Assembly (NCBI GenBank): GCA_947476855.1
Contig: CANJSR010000321.1
Location: 1-5,961 of the forward strand
Direction: 5' to 3'
DNA from: Acetobacteraceae bacterium
GTDB taxonomy: Bacteria; Pseudomonadota; Alphaproteobacteria; Acetobacterales; Acetobacteraceae
DNA: 5,961 nt
In this document: positions 1 through 5,820 of the stretch, in pieces
Layout: each line of letters starts with the position of its first letter
How positions within the stretch are numbered: the first letter of the stretch is position 1
Position numbers and translations under genes: made by a program
Notes under the pieces: model-generated
The model's input: only the letters and a program-made list of their open reading frames with translations
Database searches by the model: none
What the model was told of the DNA's origin: nothing

Positions 1-714
1 CGGCAGGCAGTCCGCGGCCTGGCGCGCCCGGGCGGGATCGGGCGCATGGAAATCCCAGGGCGTGGCGAGCAGGCCCAGCCCGCGCACCAGCTCCGGCCGG
101 CGCTGTGCCGCGGCGACCGCCAGCAGCCCGCCCATGCAGTAGCCCGCCAGGACCACGGGTTCACCCACCGCCGCGAGCGCGCGTTCCAGCCGGCCCGCGG
201 TGTAGTCGGTCAGGGTGAAGCGGCGTTCGGCCTCCTCGGGCCAGCCCCAGTCCAGCAGCAGCGGGCGGACCCCGTTGGCGGCGAGCCAGCGCAGCATCGA
301 GTGCCCCTCCATCAGGTCGAGCACATGCGACCGGTTCACCAGGCTGGGCACCACCAGCACGACGGGGCCAGTGCCGCCATAATCGAGCAGGCGGCTCGAC
401 CCCTCCCGCCAGATCGCGGGTGGGTCTGCCAGGGTACGTTGCCAGGGATGGCGCCGATAGGCCGCGATGCCCGCGATCAGCGCCGCGTCTTGGCGCAGGG
501 CCTCATGCAGGACGGCCTGGGGAAACGCGGCCTGGGCGCTTGCGGGTCCCAGGGCGGCGCGGATGGCGGCTGCGCTCGAGTTCGACCAGGCGGGATTCGA
601 GATCCCCGAGCTGGCGACGGAGACGCTCGATTTCAGCATCGCGAGGGTCAGGTGCAGCAGCAGTGGCCGGGGTCCGCGCCGCATCCCCGGGCCCGGAGGA
701 AGGGGCCTCGTCAT
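1..714 (-). CDS. PhaC-like alpha/beta hydrolase (PHA synthase-related, class III-like), 3' part outside window
   Basis: This minus-strand frame stays open from about 714 to the left edge (238 residues seen) and lacks its C-terminus. It reads as an alpha/beta hydrolase of the polyhydroxyalkanoate synthase type, which polymerises hydroxyacyl-CoA through an active-site cysteine. From ATG 714, visible marks are a strand ending PSLVNRSHVLDLM, then LLLDWGWP (D155, W156, G157), then TLTDYTAGRLERAL. The nucleophile elbow is GYCMGG (Cys193), followed by LATPWDFHAPD. The LVNR, DWG.P, TL.DY and G.C.GG pattern is that of PhaC, nearest to class III in my reading. The catalytic Asp and His would lie beyond the window. 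The start is uncertain: ATG 714, 684 and 639 are all in frame. I prefer 714 or 684 because GPRPLLLHL follows and codon third positions are strongly G/C from about 663 on. It overlaps the upstream small gene by up to 212 bases. It could instead be a PHA-related hydrolase without polymerase activity. Confidence 0.8.
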   Translation of the reverse strand, partial: MTRPLPPGPGMRRGPRPLLLHLTLAMLKSSVSVASSGISNPAWSNSSAAAIRAALGPASAQAAFPQAVLHEALRQDAALIAGIAAYRRHPWQRTLADPPAIWREGSSRLLDYGGTGPVVLVVPSLVNRSHVLDLMEGHSMLRWLAANGVRPLLLDWGWPEEAERRFTLTDYTAGRLERALAAVGEPVVLAGYCMGGLLAVAAAQRRPELVRGLGLLATPWDFHAPDPARARQAADCLP

Positions 715-943
715 GACGCGGCGGCGCGCGCGGGGTGGCGCGGATGATGGCGGCCGCGATCCCGGCCCAGAGGTCCAGGCCGGCGCGCCAGGCCTGCTGG
801 GACTCGCGGTCGGCGGCCAGGGCGGAGAGCTCGCTCTGCCACATGCTGATCCAGTCCTCGGCCAGACGGCGCAGGCGTTCGGCCTCCTGTTCGGTATCCC
901 CAGGAGCCTCCCGCGTCTGATCCTTGCCGGCCGTATCGGTCAT
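503..943 (-). CDS. Small PhaE/phasin-like protein with C-terminal coiled coil
   Basis: This 146-residue minus-strand protein starts at ATG 943, with an AAGGAG ribosome site (956-961) 12 bases upstream. Residues 15-70 are a likely amphipathic helical region rich in Trp, Ala and Leu (DWISMWQSELSALAADRE, then QQAWRAGLDLWAG). A Pro/Ala-rich linker spans about 71-100. Residues 102-125 form a clear heptad coiled coil (AEIERLRRQLGDLESRLVEL). The last 20 residues are Arg/Pro-rich and lie where the overlapping hydrolase frame dominates, so they may not be conserved. The layout (helical Trp-containing N-part, linker, terminal coiled coil, directly ahead of a PhaC-like gene) resembles PhaE of class III PHA synthases or a phasin, although class III PhaE is much longer. 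The first gene of the presumed operon, it diverges from phaR. The PhaE or phasin role is inference; a neutral label would be hypothetical PHA-associated protein. Confidence 0.6.
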   Translation of the reverse strand: MTDTAGKDQTREAPGDTEQEAERLRRLAEDWISMWQSELSALAADRESQQAWRAGLDLWAGIAAAIIRATPRAPPRHDEAPSSGPGDAARTPATAAAPDPRDAEIERLRRQLGDLESRLVELERSRHPRRPGTRKRPGRVSPGRPA

Positions 944-975
944 GCAGCCCTGATTCTCCTTCCATTCCCGACCAT

Positions 976-985
976 AGGAGGAGGG
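976..985 (+). promoter_or_regulatory. Strong Shine-Dalgarno-like run AGGAGGAGGG
   Basis: AGGAGGAGGG lies 9 bases (counted from AGGAGG) before an in-frame GTG at 991. That GTG would extend PhaR by 30 residues at its N-terminus. The extension has no similarity that I recognise to PhaR N-termini, and ATG 1081 fits the family better. The run may therefore be a real ribosome site for a longer form, part of the leader, or chance in purine-rich DNA. Confidence 0.3.
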
Positions 986-1025
986 CGGGCGTGGCGGAAC
1001 AGGGGGTGGCGCGCGCAGGGGGGCT

Positions 1026-1039
1026 TTCGCAAGTGCGAA
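1026..1039. promoter_or_regulatory. Inverted repeat TTCGCA-AG-TGCGAA, candidate operator in the phaR divergent region
   Basis: Two perfect 6-base arms are separated by 2 bases, giving a 14-base dyad. It lies between the divergent starts of the PhaE-like gene (943) and phaR (1081), the expected place for an autoregulatory operator. PhaR proteins of other bacteria bind TGC-containing repeats, and the arms contain TGC/GCA, but this is not the published Paracoccus-type CTGC...GCAG spacing. The dyad is seen directly; binding by PhaR is inference. Confidence 0.35.
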
Positions 1040-1080
1040 TTACGCCGCATGGTAGGGGCATCGCCGATTGCGAGGGATGC

Positions 1081-1749
1081 ATGGCCAACCCTGTCCAAGC
1101 CGAACCGGAGGCCCGGGCGGCCGATACGCCGCCGGTGGTTGTCAAGAAATATGCCAACCGGCGACTGTACAACACCGAGAGCTCCAGCTACATCACGCTT
1201 GAGAATCTGGCGGAGATGGTGCGCCAGGGCCGTGATTTCGTTGTCTACGACGCGAAGACGGGCGACGATATCACCCGCAGCGTGCTGACGCAGATCATCG
1301 TCGAGGAAGAGGGCAAGGGCCAGAACCTGTTGCCGACGGCCTTCCTGCGCCAGTTGATCGGGCTGTATGGCGGCTCGATGCAGGGGCTGCTGCCGAAGTA
1401 TCTGGAAGACGCGATGGCGGCTTTCTCCCAGCAGCAGGAGCAGGTCCGCAACACGATGCAGCGGACGATGGGCAACCTGTTTCCGTTCGGGAACATGGAG
1501 GAGGTCGGTCGCCAGAACATGGCGATGATGGAGCGGGCATTCAGCCTGTTTTCCCCGTTCCGGCCGCAGGCGGAGGGCGGGGACGCCGGTGCGAAGCCGC
1601 CTGACATGAAGGCGCCGGATGTGAAGGCGGGGGAGACAAAGCCGAACGAAATGAAGCCGGGGGAAGTGACGGCGCGGGAGATCGCGATCCTGCGGGCGGA
1701 GATCGAGCGCCTGCGGGCTGAGCTGGCCGCGGCGAAGGGGCCTCGGTAG
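1081..1749 (+). CDS. phaR: Polyhydroxyalkanoate synthesis repressor PhaR
   Basis: This 222-residue cytoplasmic regulator represses phasin and PHA-metabolism genes and senses polymer by binding granules (family knowledge). Residues 18-80 match the PHB/PHA accumulation regulator DNA-binding domain, with the signature VVVKKYANRRLYNTESSSYI followed by ITLENLAEMVRQG, VVYDAKTGDDITR and LTQIIVEEE. Residues 81-115 (LLPTAFLRQLIGLYGGSMQG) match the second PHB_acc domain. Residues 116-160 are Gln/Met-rich and helical. Residues 168-196 form a low-complexity linker with repeated K-P/A-x-(D/E)-M/V units. Residues 198-218 form a short terminal coiled coil (REIAILRAEIERLRAELA). I chose ATG 1081 because the conserved domain then begins at residue 18, usual for PhaR. 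Its Shine-Dalgarno (GAGGGA, 1072-1077) is only 3 bases away, whereas GTG 991 has a better-spaced one. The gene diverges from the PhaE-like/PhaC-like pair, which supports a PHA role. Identity is near certain; the start is less so. Confidence 0.93.
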   Translation: MANPVQAEPEARAADTPPVVVKKYANRRLYNTESSSYITLENLAEMVRQGRDFVVYDAKTGDDITRSVLTQIIVEEEGKGQNLLPTAFLRQLIGLYGGSMQGLLPKYLEDAMAAFSQQQEQVRNTMQRTMGNLFPFGNMEEVGRQNMAMMERAFSLFSPFRPQAEGGDAGAKPPDMKAPDVKAGETKPNEMKPGEVTAREIAILRAEIERLRAELAAAKGPR

Positions 1750-1808
1750 GCGGCCAGCCGCTCGACGACCTGTCGGCCTCGCCTTGTCACCGCCTCGCCC
1801 CTCGTCAT

Positions 1809-1863
1809 CCCCGGCGTTGTGCCGGGGAGCTGTCGCGGCGGGGTGCTGGGAATAACGCCGGGG
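1809..1863. repeat. Nested inverted repeats, REP-like and possible phaR terminator
   Basis: CCCCGGC (1809-1815) and GCCGGGG (1821-1827) form a 7-bp hairpin with a 5-base loop. In addition CCCCGGCGTT (1809-1818) is perfectly complementary to AACGCCGGGG (1854-1863). The two pairings share the left arm and so exclude each other. The core GTCATCCCCGGC...GCCGGGGA resembles a palindromic repeat common between genes in alphaproteobacterial genomes (recalled, not searched). The element sits 60 bases after the phaR stop and before the convergent end of the lipoprotein gene. No T-tract follows, so intrinsic termination is doubtful. The rest of 1750-1924 shows nothing that I recognise. Confidence 0.5.
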
Positions 1864-1924
1864 GGGTCCGGACGCCAGCAGGTCCCCAATCTCCAACGCC
1901 TCTCTCAAGCCCCAACCGCCCCTT

Positions 1925-2170
1925 CTACCTCCAGGCCGGCTTGCCCAGGTTCACCGCGCCGGGACTCGTCAGTGCCCCGCCCAGGGCACCCGCCGCGCCG
2001 CCGATCGCCGCGCCGACCAGGGGCGCGCCACCCGTCATCGCCGCCACCGCCGCGCCGCCGCCCGCGCCGATCAACCCGCCCGAGAGCGCCCGATCCCCGG
2101 GGCGATGCCCGCAGGCGGCCAGGGAGAGCGCCATCGCCAGCAAGGCCACCCCTGTCGTGATCCGTCGCAT
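1925..2170 (-). CDS. Small glycine-zipper lipoprotein
   Basis: This 81-residue secreted lipoprotein of unknown function is read from ATG 2170. A GGAAGGAAGGA ribosome site lies about 9 bases upstream, so I prefer this start to the in-frame codon at 2269. Residues 1-19 are a type II signal peptide: MRR, a hydrophobic stretch, then lipobox LAAC with Cys20 as the lipidated residue. Gly21 at position +2 does not suggest inner-membrane retention, so outer-membrane sorting is likely. Residues 30-68 are a Gly/Ala repeat (GGLIGAGGGAA, VGAAIGGAAGALGGAL) with small-residue spacing typical of glycine-zipper membrane segments in short envelope lipoproteins. The tail SPGAVNLGKPAWR is polar. The gene stands alone, convergent with phaR and divergent from the SNF2 gene. 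Envelope location is well supported; the actual role is unknown. Confidence 0.82.
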   Translation of the reverse strand: MRRITTGVALLAMALSLAACGHRPGDRALSGGLIGAGGGAAVAAMTGGAPLVGAAIGGAAGALGGALTSPGAVNLGKPAWR

Positions 2171-2238
2171 GGTCGTTGATCCTTCCTTCCGTTGACGACC
2201 CTGACCCTGCGGTGGGATCGGACCCACGGAATGGCCGG

Positions 2239-2269
2239 ATCGTGGCGGCCCTGGGGCGAACGATGTCAA
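2239..2269 (-). promoter_or_regulatory. Possible promoter of the lipoprotein gene
   Basis: On the minus strand a perfect TTGACA hexamer (2269 to 2264) lies about 95 bases upstream of ATG 2170. The best -10-like match, CACGAT (2244 to 2239), follows after 19 bases and is weak. The consensus -35 box points toward the lipoprotein, but the poor -10 and long spacer keep this tentative. A 5-bp inverted repeat GTGGG/CCCAC (2212-2227) falls in the predicted 5' leader. Confidence 0.3.
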
Positions 2270-2332
2270 CGGGCTTCAGGCGATAACCGGAACCGGCGAA
2301 ACCGTTGGTCTATGGTCGCGACTCGGCACCAT

Positions 2333-2355
2333 CATTCATGATAGAGGCATGAATG
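2333..2355 (+). promoter_or_regulatory. Perfect hairpin CATTCATG-N7-CATGAATG over the SNF2 gene start
   Basis: Eight-base perfect arms (2333-2340 and 2348-2355) flank the 7-base loop ATAGAGG. The loop carries the only Shine-Dalgarno-like purines (AGAGG, 2343-2347), and the first ATG (2349) lies inside the 3' arm. The structure could act in RNA, controlling start access, or in DNA as an operator dyad. An overlapping smaller dyad, ATCAT-TC-ATGAT, occupies 2331-2342. Confidence 0.45.
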
Positions 2356-5300
2356 TCGTGATGACCGATCAGAAGAACACAAGACTGCCATTGACCGACG
2401 CTGCCCTGCGACTGGCCTTCTCCGCCAGCACGCTCGAGGCCGGGCGCATCTATGAAATGCGTGGTCGTGTCCATGACGTCGTCGTGTCTTCGGATGGCAC
2501 CACCGTCTCGGCCGAGGTCATCGGCACCGCCCCTAAGCCCTATACCCAGCGCATCCGCCTGCGCGATGCCGGCTGGGGGCGCCTGACCATCAATGGCGGC
2601 TGCACCTGCCCGGTCGGGCGCAACTGCAAGCACATCGCCGCCGTCCTGGTGGCCGTCCAGCGCCAGGAAGCCGCCGACGCCCTGGCGCGCGGCGTGGGGC
2701 AGAGCCTCCCCGGCCCGGGCAAGGTCACGCCACTGGCCAAGGCGAAATCCCCGGCCCGCGCCACCCCCGAACCCCGCCTGCCGGCCACGATCGACACCTG
2801 GCTGACCGAACTGCAACGCGACCTGGATGATGAGACGGAGGACTACCCCGACTCGATCCGCCATCGCCTGCTGTATGCCCTGGGCCGCGACACCGCCCGC
2901 CCCGGCGTGCCGGTGCTGACCGTGCAGCCTTTCAACGCGACGCTCCGCAAGGACGGCAAGCTCAGCCATATCCGGCAATATCCGGCCAATCTGAGCGGCA
3001 ATCCGGCGCGGTTCCTGCGTCCCTCCGACCGCCTGATCCTCTCCCGCCTCGGCCGCCGGCCCACCACGTCGTCCCCCGCCAGGCCCGAGGACGATCCGGC
3101 CGACACGCTGCGCCGCGTGCTCGCCACCGGGCGCGCCTATTGGCAGCAGATCGAAGGGAGCCCACTGCGCGAAGGCCCGCCGCGCGCCGGCCGCATCGCC
3201 TGGGAACTCGCCGCCGACGGCACCCAGCGCGCGATGCTGGCGCTCGATGACGGGCTGCTGGCGATGCGCATTCCCGCGCCCTGGTATGTCGACGCGGAGA
3301 CCGGCGAGATCGGACCCGTTACCCTCGACCTGCCCATCCCCCTCGTTTCCCGTCTGCTCGCCGCCCCGCCGATCCCGGCCGAAGCGGCGGCCAAGGTGCG
3401 GGAGGAGATCACCCGCCGGCTGCCCTCCGTCGTCGTGCCGATCCCGAACGAGATGCCGAAGCCCGTCGCCGTGCCCGGCCCGCCGCAGCCACGGTTGCGG
3501 TTGATGCAGGGGGCGCTGCCGGCCAATTTCGGCTACCGCGTTGCCTATGGCCGCGGGGAAGCCTCCCTCACCGCCGTCCCGGTCGCGAGGCTGTCCTTCG
3601 AATACGGCGATATCTCCGTGCCATGTTCCGACCAGCCGATGCCCCGCGTCTTCGCCCGCAATGGCGCGCTGTTCGAACCGGTGCGTGACGAGGTGGCCGA
3701 GGGGCGGACGATGGACGAACTGGCCTCCCTGGGCCTCGGCCGTGTGTCGCGCCTGATCCCGGTCTGGTACCGCCACGCCCATTCCGACGACTTCGCGATG
3801 GTCGACGACGACGCCGGCGCCGACTGGTTGTCGTTCATGCTGGACGACGTCCCCCGCCTGCGTGACGAGGGCTGGCTGGTCGAGGTCGATGACGATTTCC
3901 CGGTCCGCGTGGTCCTGCCGGATGGCGACTTCAATGCCGAACTGATCGAGGGTTCCGGCATCGACTGGCTGGAACTACATCTGGGCGTCATGGTGGGCGG
4001 GGAGCGGGTAGACCTGATCCCCGCCCTGACCCGGCTGATCATGCAGCCGAACTTCGCGGCCTCCCTGGCCGACGAGTCGGCGTCCACCCTGACGGTGAAG
4101 CTGCCCGACGGGCGGCTGCTGGCGCTGCCGATGGAGCGGCTGCGCCCGACCCTGCAGGCGCTGGTCGAACTGTTCGATGGCGGCGTGATCGACCCAGCGG
4201 GCGGGCGGATCGGCTTCTCCCGCCTCAACGCCGCCGACCTCGCGGGGCTGGAGGCGCGGGCGGGCCTGGTCTGGCGCGGGGGAGAGGCGCTGCGCGACCT
4301 GGGCCGACAGTTGCGCGAAGCCGGCGGCGCGATCCCGGCCGCGGTGCTGCCGGACAGCTTCAAGGGCACGCTGCGCCCCTATCAGGCGCGCGGCGTCGAC
4401 TGGTTGCAGTTCCTGCGGGCCGCCGGCCTGGGTGGCGTGCTGGCCGACGACATGGGCCTTGGCAAGACGGTGCAGACCCTGGCGCATCTGGCGATCGAGA
4501 AGGCGGCCGGAAGGCTGGAACACCCCGCGCTGATCGTCTGCCCGACCAGCCTGATCCCGAACTGGGTCGCCGAGGCGGAGAAATTCGCCCCCGGCCTGAC
4601 CGTGCTGACGCTGCATGGCCTCGCGCGGAAGGAGCGGTTCGGTGAGATTCCGAAGCACGACCTGGTGCTGACCACCTATCCGCTGCTGGCGCGCGACCAC
4701 GCCGTGCTGACCGCGCAAGAGTGGCACGTGGTCGTGCTGGATGAGGCGCAGACGATCAAGAACCCGAACGCCGCCACCACGCGCCAGGCGCTGCAACTGA
4801 AGGCGAACCAGCGTCTGTGCCTCTCCGGCACGCCGTTGCAGAACCATCTGGGAGAGCTGTGGTCGCTGTTTGATTTCCTCGCCCCCGGGTTCCTGGGGGG
4901 ACAGAAATCCTTCCGCACCCGCTATCGCACCCCGATCGAGAAGCATGGCGACGGCGAGCGCTCCGACCTGCTGAACCGGCGCGTGCGGCCCTTCCTGCTG
5001 CGCCGGACCAAGCAGGAGGTCGTCTCCGAACTGCCGCCGAAGACCGAGATCACCGACCGGATCGAGATGGAGGATGGCCAGCGCGCCATCTACGAGGGCA
5101 TCAGGCTCGCCATGCACACCCGCGTGCAGGAAGCGATCGCGACCAAGGGGCTCGCCAAATCGGGGATCATCATCCTGGACGCCCTGCTGAAGCTACGGCA
5201 GGCCTGCTGCGACCCGCGTCTGCTGAAACTGAAGACGGTGGCGAAGTCGAAGGCGGGGTCGGCGAAGCTGGATCGGTTGATGGAGATGCTGACGGTCATG

Positions 5301-5768
5301 TTCGCCGAGGGACGGCGGGTGCTGCTGTTCTCTCAGTTCACCGAAATGCTGGCCCTGATCGAGAAGCGGTTGGCCGAGGACAAGGTCGAGTACGTGATGC
5401 TGACCGGCGATACCAAGGATCGCGGGACGCCCGTGCGGAAGTTCCAGAAGGGCGAGGTGCCGCTGTTCCTGATCAGCCTGAAGGCCGGTGGCGTCGGGTT
5501 GAACCTGACGGCGGCGGACACGGTCATCCATTACGATCCCTGGTGGAACCCGGCGGTCGAGGACCAGGCCACCGATCGCGCCCATCGCATCGGGCAGAGC
5601 AAGAACGTCTTCGTCCACCGCTTGGTGACGGTGGGCACGATCGAGGAGAAGATGGAGGTCCTGAAGGACCGCAAGCGCGCGCTGGTCGCCTCGGTGATGG
5701 AAGCGGAACACGGCGGGGCGCTGAAGCTGACGGAAGCGGATGTGGAGGCGTTGTTCGGGGCAGCGTGA
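2349..5768 (+). CDS. SWIM zinc-finger / SNF2-family DEAD/DEAH-box ATPase
   Basis: This 1139-residue cytoplasmic protein is a DNA-dependent Swi2/Snf2 translocase, a family that remodels protein-DNA or polymerase complexes rather than unwinding DNA. Residues 85-95 form a SWIM zinc finger (C85, C87, C93, H95; CTCPVGRNCKH). A Pro/Lys/Ala linker spans about 118-143. Residues about 150-670 match no domain I recognise and include acidic stretches. The SNF2 ATPase domain starts at about 675 with a Q-motif-like LRPYQARGVDWL. It has motif I DDMGLGKT (K706), Ia PTSL (732-735), II DEAQ (798-801) and III SGTPLQN (826-832). The helicase C lobe has motif IV LLFSQF (992-997), V KAGGVGLNLT (1045-1054) and VI QATDRAHRIGQ (1073-1083). 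All core motifs are intact. The start could be ATG 2349, GTG 2358 or ATG 2361; AGAGG is only 1 base before 2349 and 13 before 2361 (MTDQ), so 2361 is a serious alternative. The target complex is unknown. Confidence 0.95.
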   Translation: MNVVMTDQKNTRLPLTDAALRLAFSASTLEAGRIYEMRGRVHDVVVSSDGTTVSAEVIGTAPKPYTQRIRLRDAGWGRLTINGGCTCPVGRNCKHIAAVLVAVQRQEAADALARGVGQSLPGPGKVTPLAKAKSPARATPEPRLPATIDTWLTELQRDLDDETEDYPDSIRHRLLYALGRDTARPGVPVLTVQPFNATLRKDGKLSHIRQYPANLSGNPARFLRPSDRLILSRLGRRPTTSSPARPEDDPADTLRRVLATGRAYWQQIEGSPLREGPPRAGRIAWELAADGTQRAMLALDDGLLAMRIPAPWYVDAETGEIGPVTLDLPIPLVSRLLAAPPIPAEAAAKVREEITRRLPSVVVPIPNEMPKPVAVPGPPQPRLRLMQGALPANFGYRVAYGRGEASLTAVPVARLSFEYGDISVPCSDQPMPRVFARNGALFEPVRDEVAEGRTMDELASLGLGRVSRLIPVWYRHAHSDDFAMVDDDAGADWLSFMLDDVPRLRDEGWLVEVDDDFPVRVVLPDGDFNAELIEGSGIDWLELHLGVMVGGERVDLIPALTRLIMQPNFAASLADESASTLTVKLPDGRLLALPMERLRPTLQALVELFDGGVIDPAGGRIGFSRLNAADLAGLEARAGLVWRGGEALRDLGRQLREAGGAIPAAVLPDSFKGTLRPYQARGVDWLQFLRAAGLGGVLADDMGLGKTVQTLAHLAIEKAAGRLEHPALIVCPTSLIPNWVAEAEKFAPGLTVLTLHGLARKERFGEIPKHDLVLTTYPLLARDHAVLTAQEWHVVVLDEAQTIKNPNAATTRQALQLKANQRLCLSGTPLQNHLGELWSLFDFLAPGFLGGQKSFRTRYRTPIEKHGDGERSDLLNRRVRPFLLRRTKQEVVSELPPKTEITDRIEMEDGQRAIYEGIRLAMHTRVQEAIATKGLAKSGIIILDALLKLRQACCDPRLLKLKTVAKSKAGSAKLDRLMEMLTVMFAEGRRVLLFSQFTEMLALIEKRLAEDKVEYVMLTGDTKDRGTPVRKFQKGEVPLFLISLKAGGVGLNLTAADTVIHYDPWWNPAVEDQATDRAHRIGQSKNVFVHRLVTVGTIEEKMEVLKDRKRALVASVMEAEHGGALKLTEADVEALFGAA

Positions 5769-5792
5769 CGCGATTGCCACGTGCGCCTAAAC

Positions 5793-5813
5793 TCCCCCCA
5801 ACCAACCGGGGGA
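5793..5813 (+). promoter_or_regulatory. Small hairpin sequestering the ribosome binding site of the ThDP enzyme gene
   Basis: TCCCCC (5793-5798) pairs with GGGGGA (5808-5813) around a 9-base loop, CAACCAACC. The 3' arm is the Shine-Dalgarno region of the ATG at 5821 (7 bases away), so folding would mask it. It lies 25 bases after the SNF2 stop. It has no T-run, so it is unlikely to be an intrinsic terminator. The fold is visible; regulation is inference. Confidence 0.35.
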
Positions 5814-5820
5814 AACACCA

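Noticed and set aside
711..1175. 154-codon minus-strand frame overlapping the divergent region and both PHA gene starts
   Set aside because: It crosses the promoter region and the conserved start of phaR. Its product has no domain and overlaps a better-supported frame with a ribosome site.
46..1288. Plus-strand open frames of 233 and 273 codons opposite the PhaC-like and PhaE-like genes
   Set aside because: They are antisense to the PhaC-like frame carrying LVNR, DWGWP and GYCMGG. Their products are low-complexity Arg/Gly/Pro-rich.
940..1908. 322-codon minus-strand frame across phaR
   Set aside because: It is antisense to phaR, with Arg/His/Leu-rich shadow composition and no family signature.
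2171..2269. N-terminal extension of the lipoprotein to a start at 2269
   Set aside because: The lipoprotein signal peptide begins at 2170 and has its own strong ribosome site. The extension would place 33 polar residues before the signal sequence.
2285..2305. Short tandem AACCGG, AACCGG, AACCGT before the SNF2 gene
   Set aside because: Three six-base units with uneven spacing are too short to separate from chance in high-GC DNA. I found no partner element.
2310..3782. 490-codon open frame on the minus strand opposite the SNF2 gene
   Set aside because: It is antisense to a gene with clear family motifs. Its Gly/Arg/His/Gln-rich composition is typical of high-GC shadow frames, and no domain is visible.
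3975..5117. 380-codon open frame on the minus strand opposite the SNF2 ATPase core
   Set aside because: It is fully antisense to conserved helicase motifs I-III. The Gln/Arg/His/Leu-rich shadow composition gives no recognisable domain.
5769..5820. TPP riboswitch ahead of the thiamine-diphosphate enzyme
   Set aside because: The gap is only 52 bases, and neither the CTGAGA nor the ACCTGATCTGG-type element of the THI box is present. The enzyme uses the cofactor and would not usually carry this switch.
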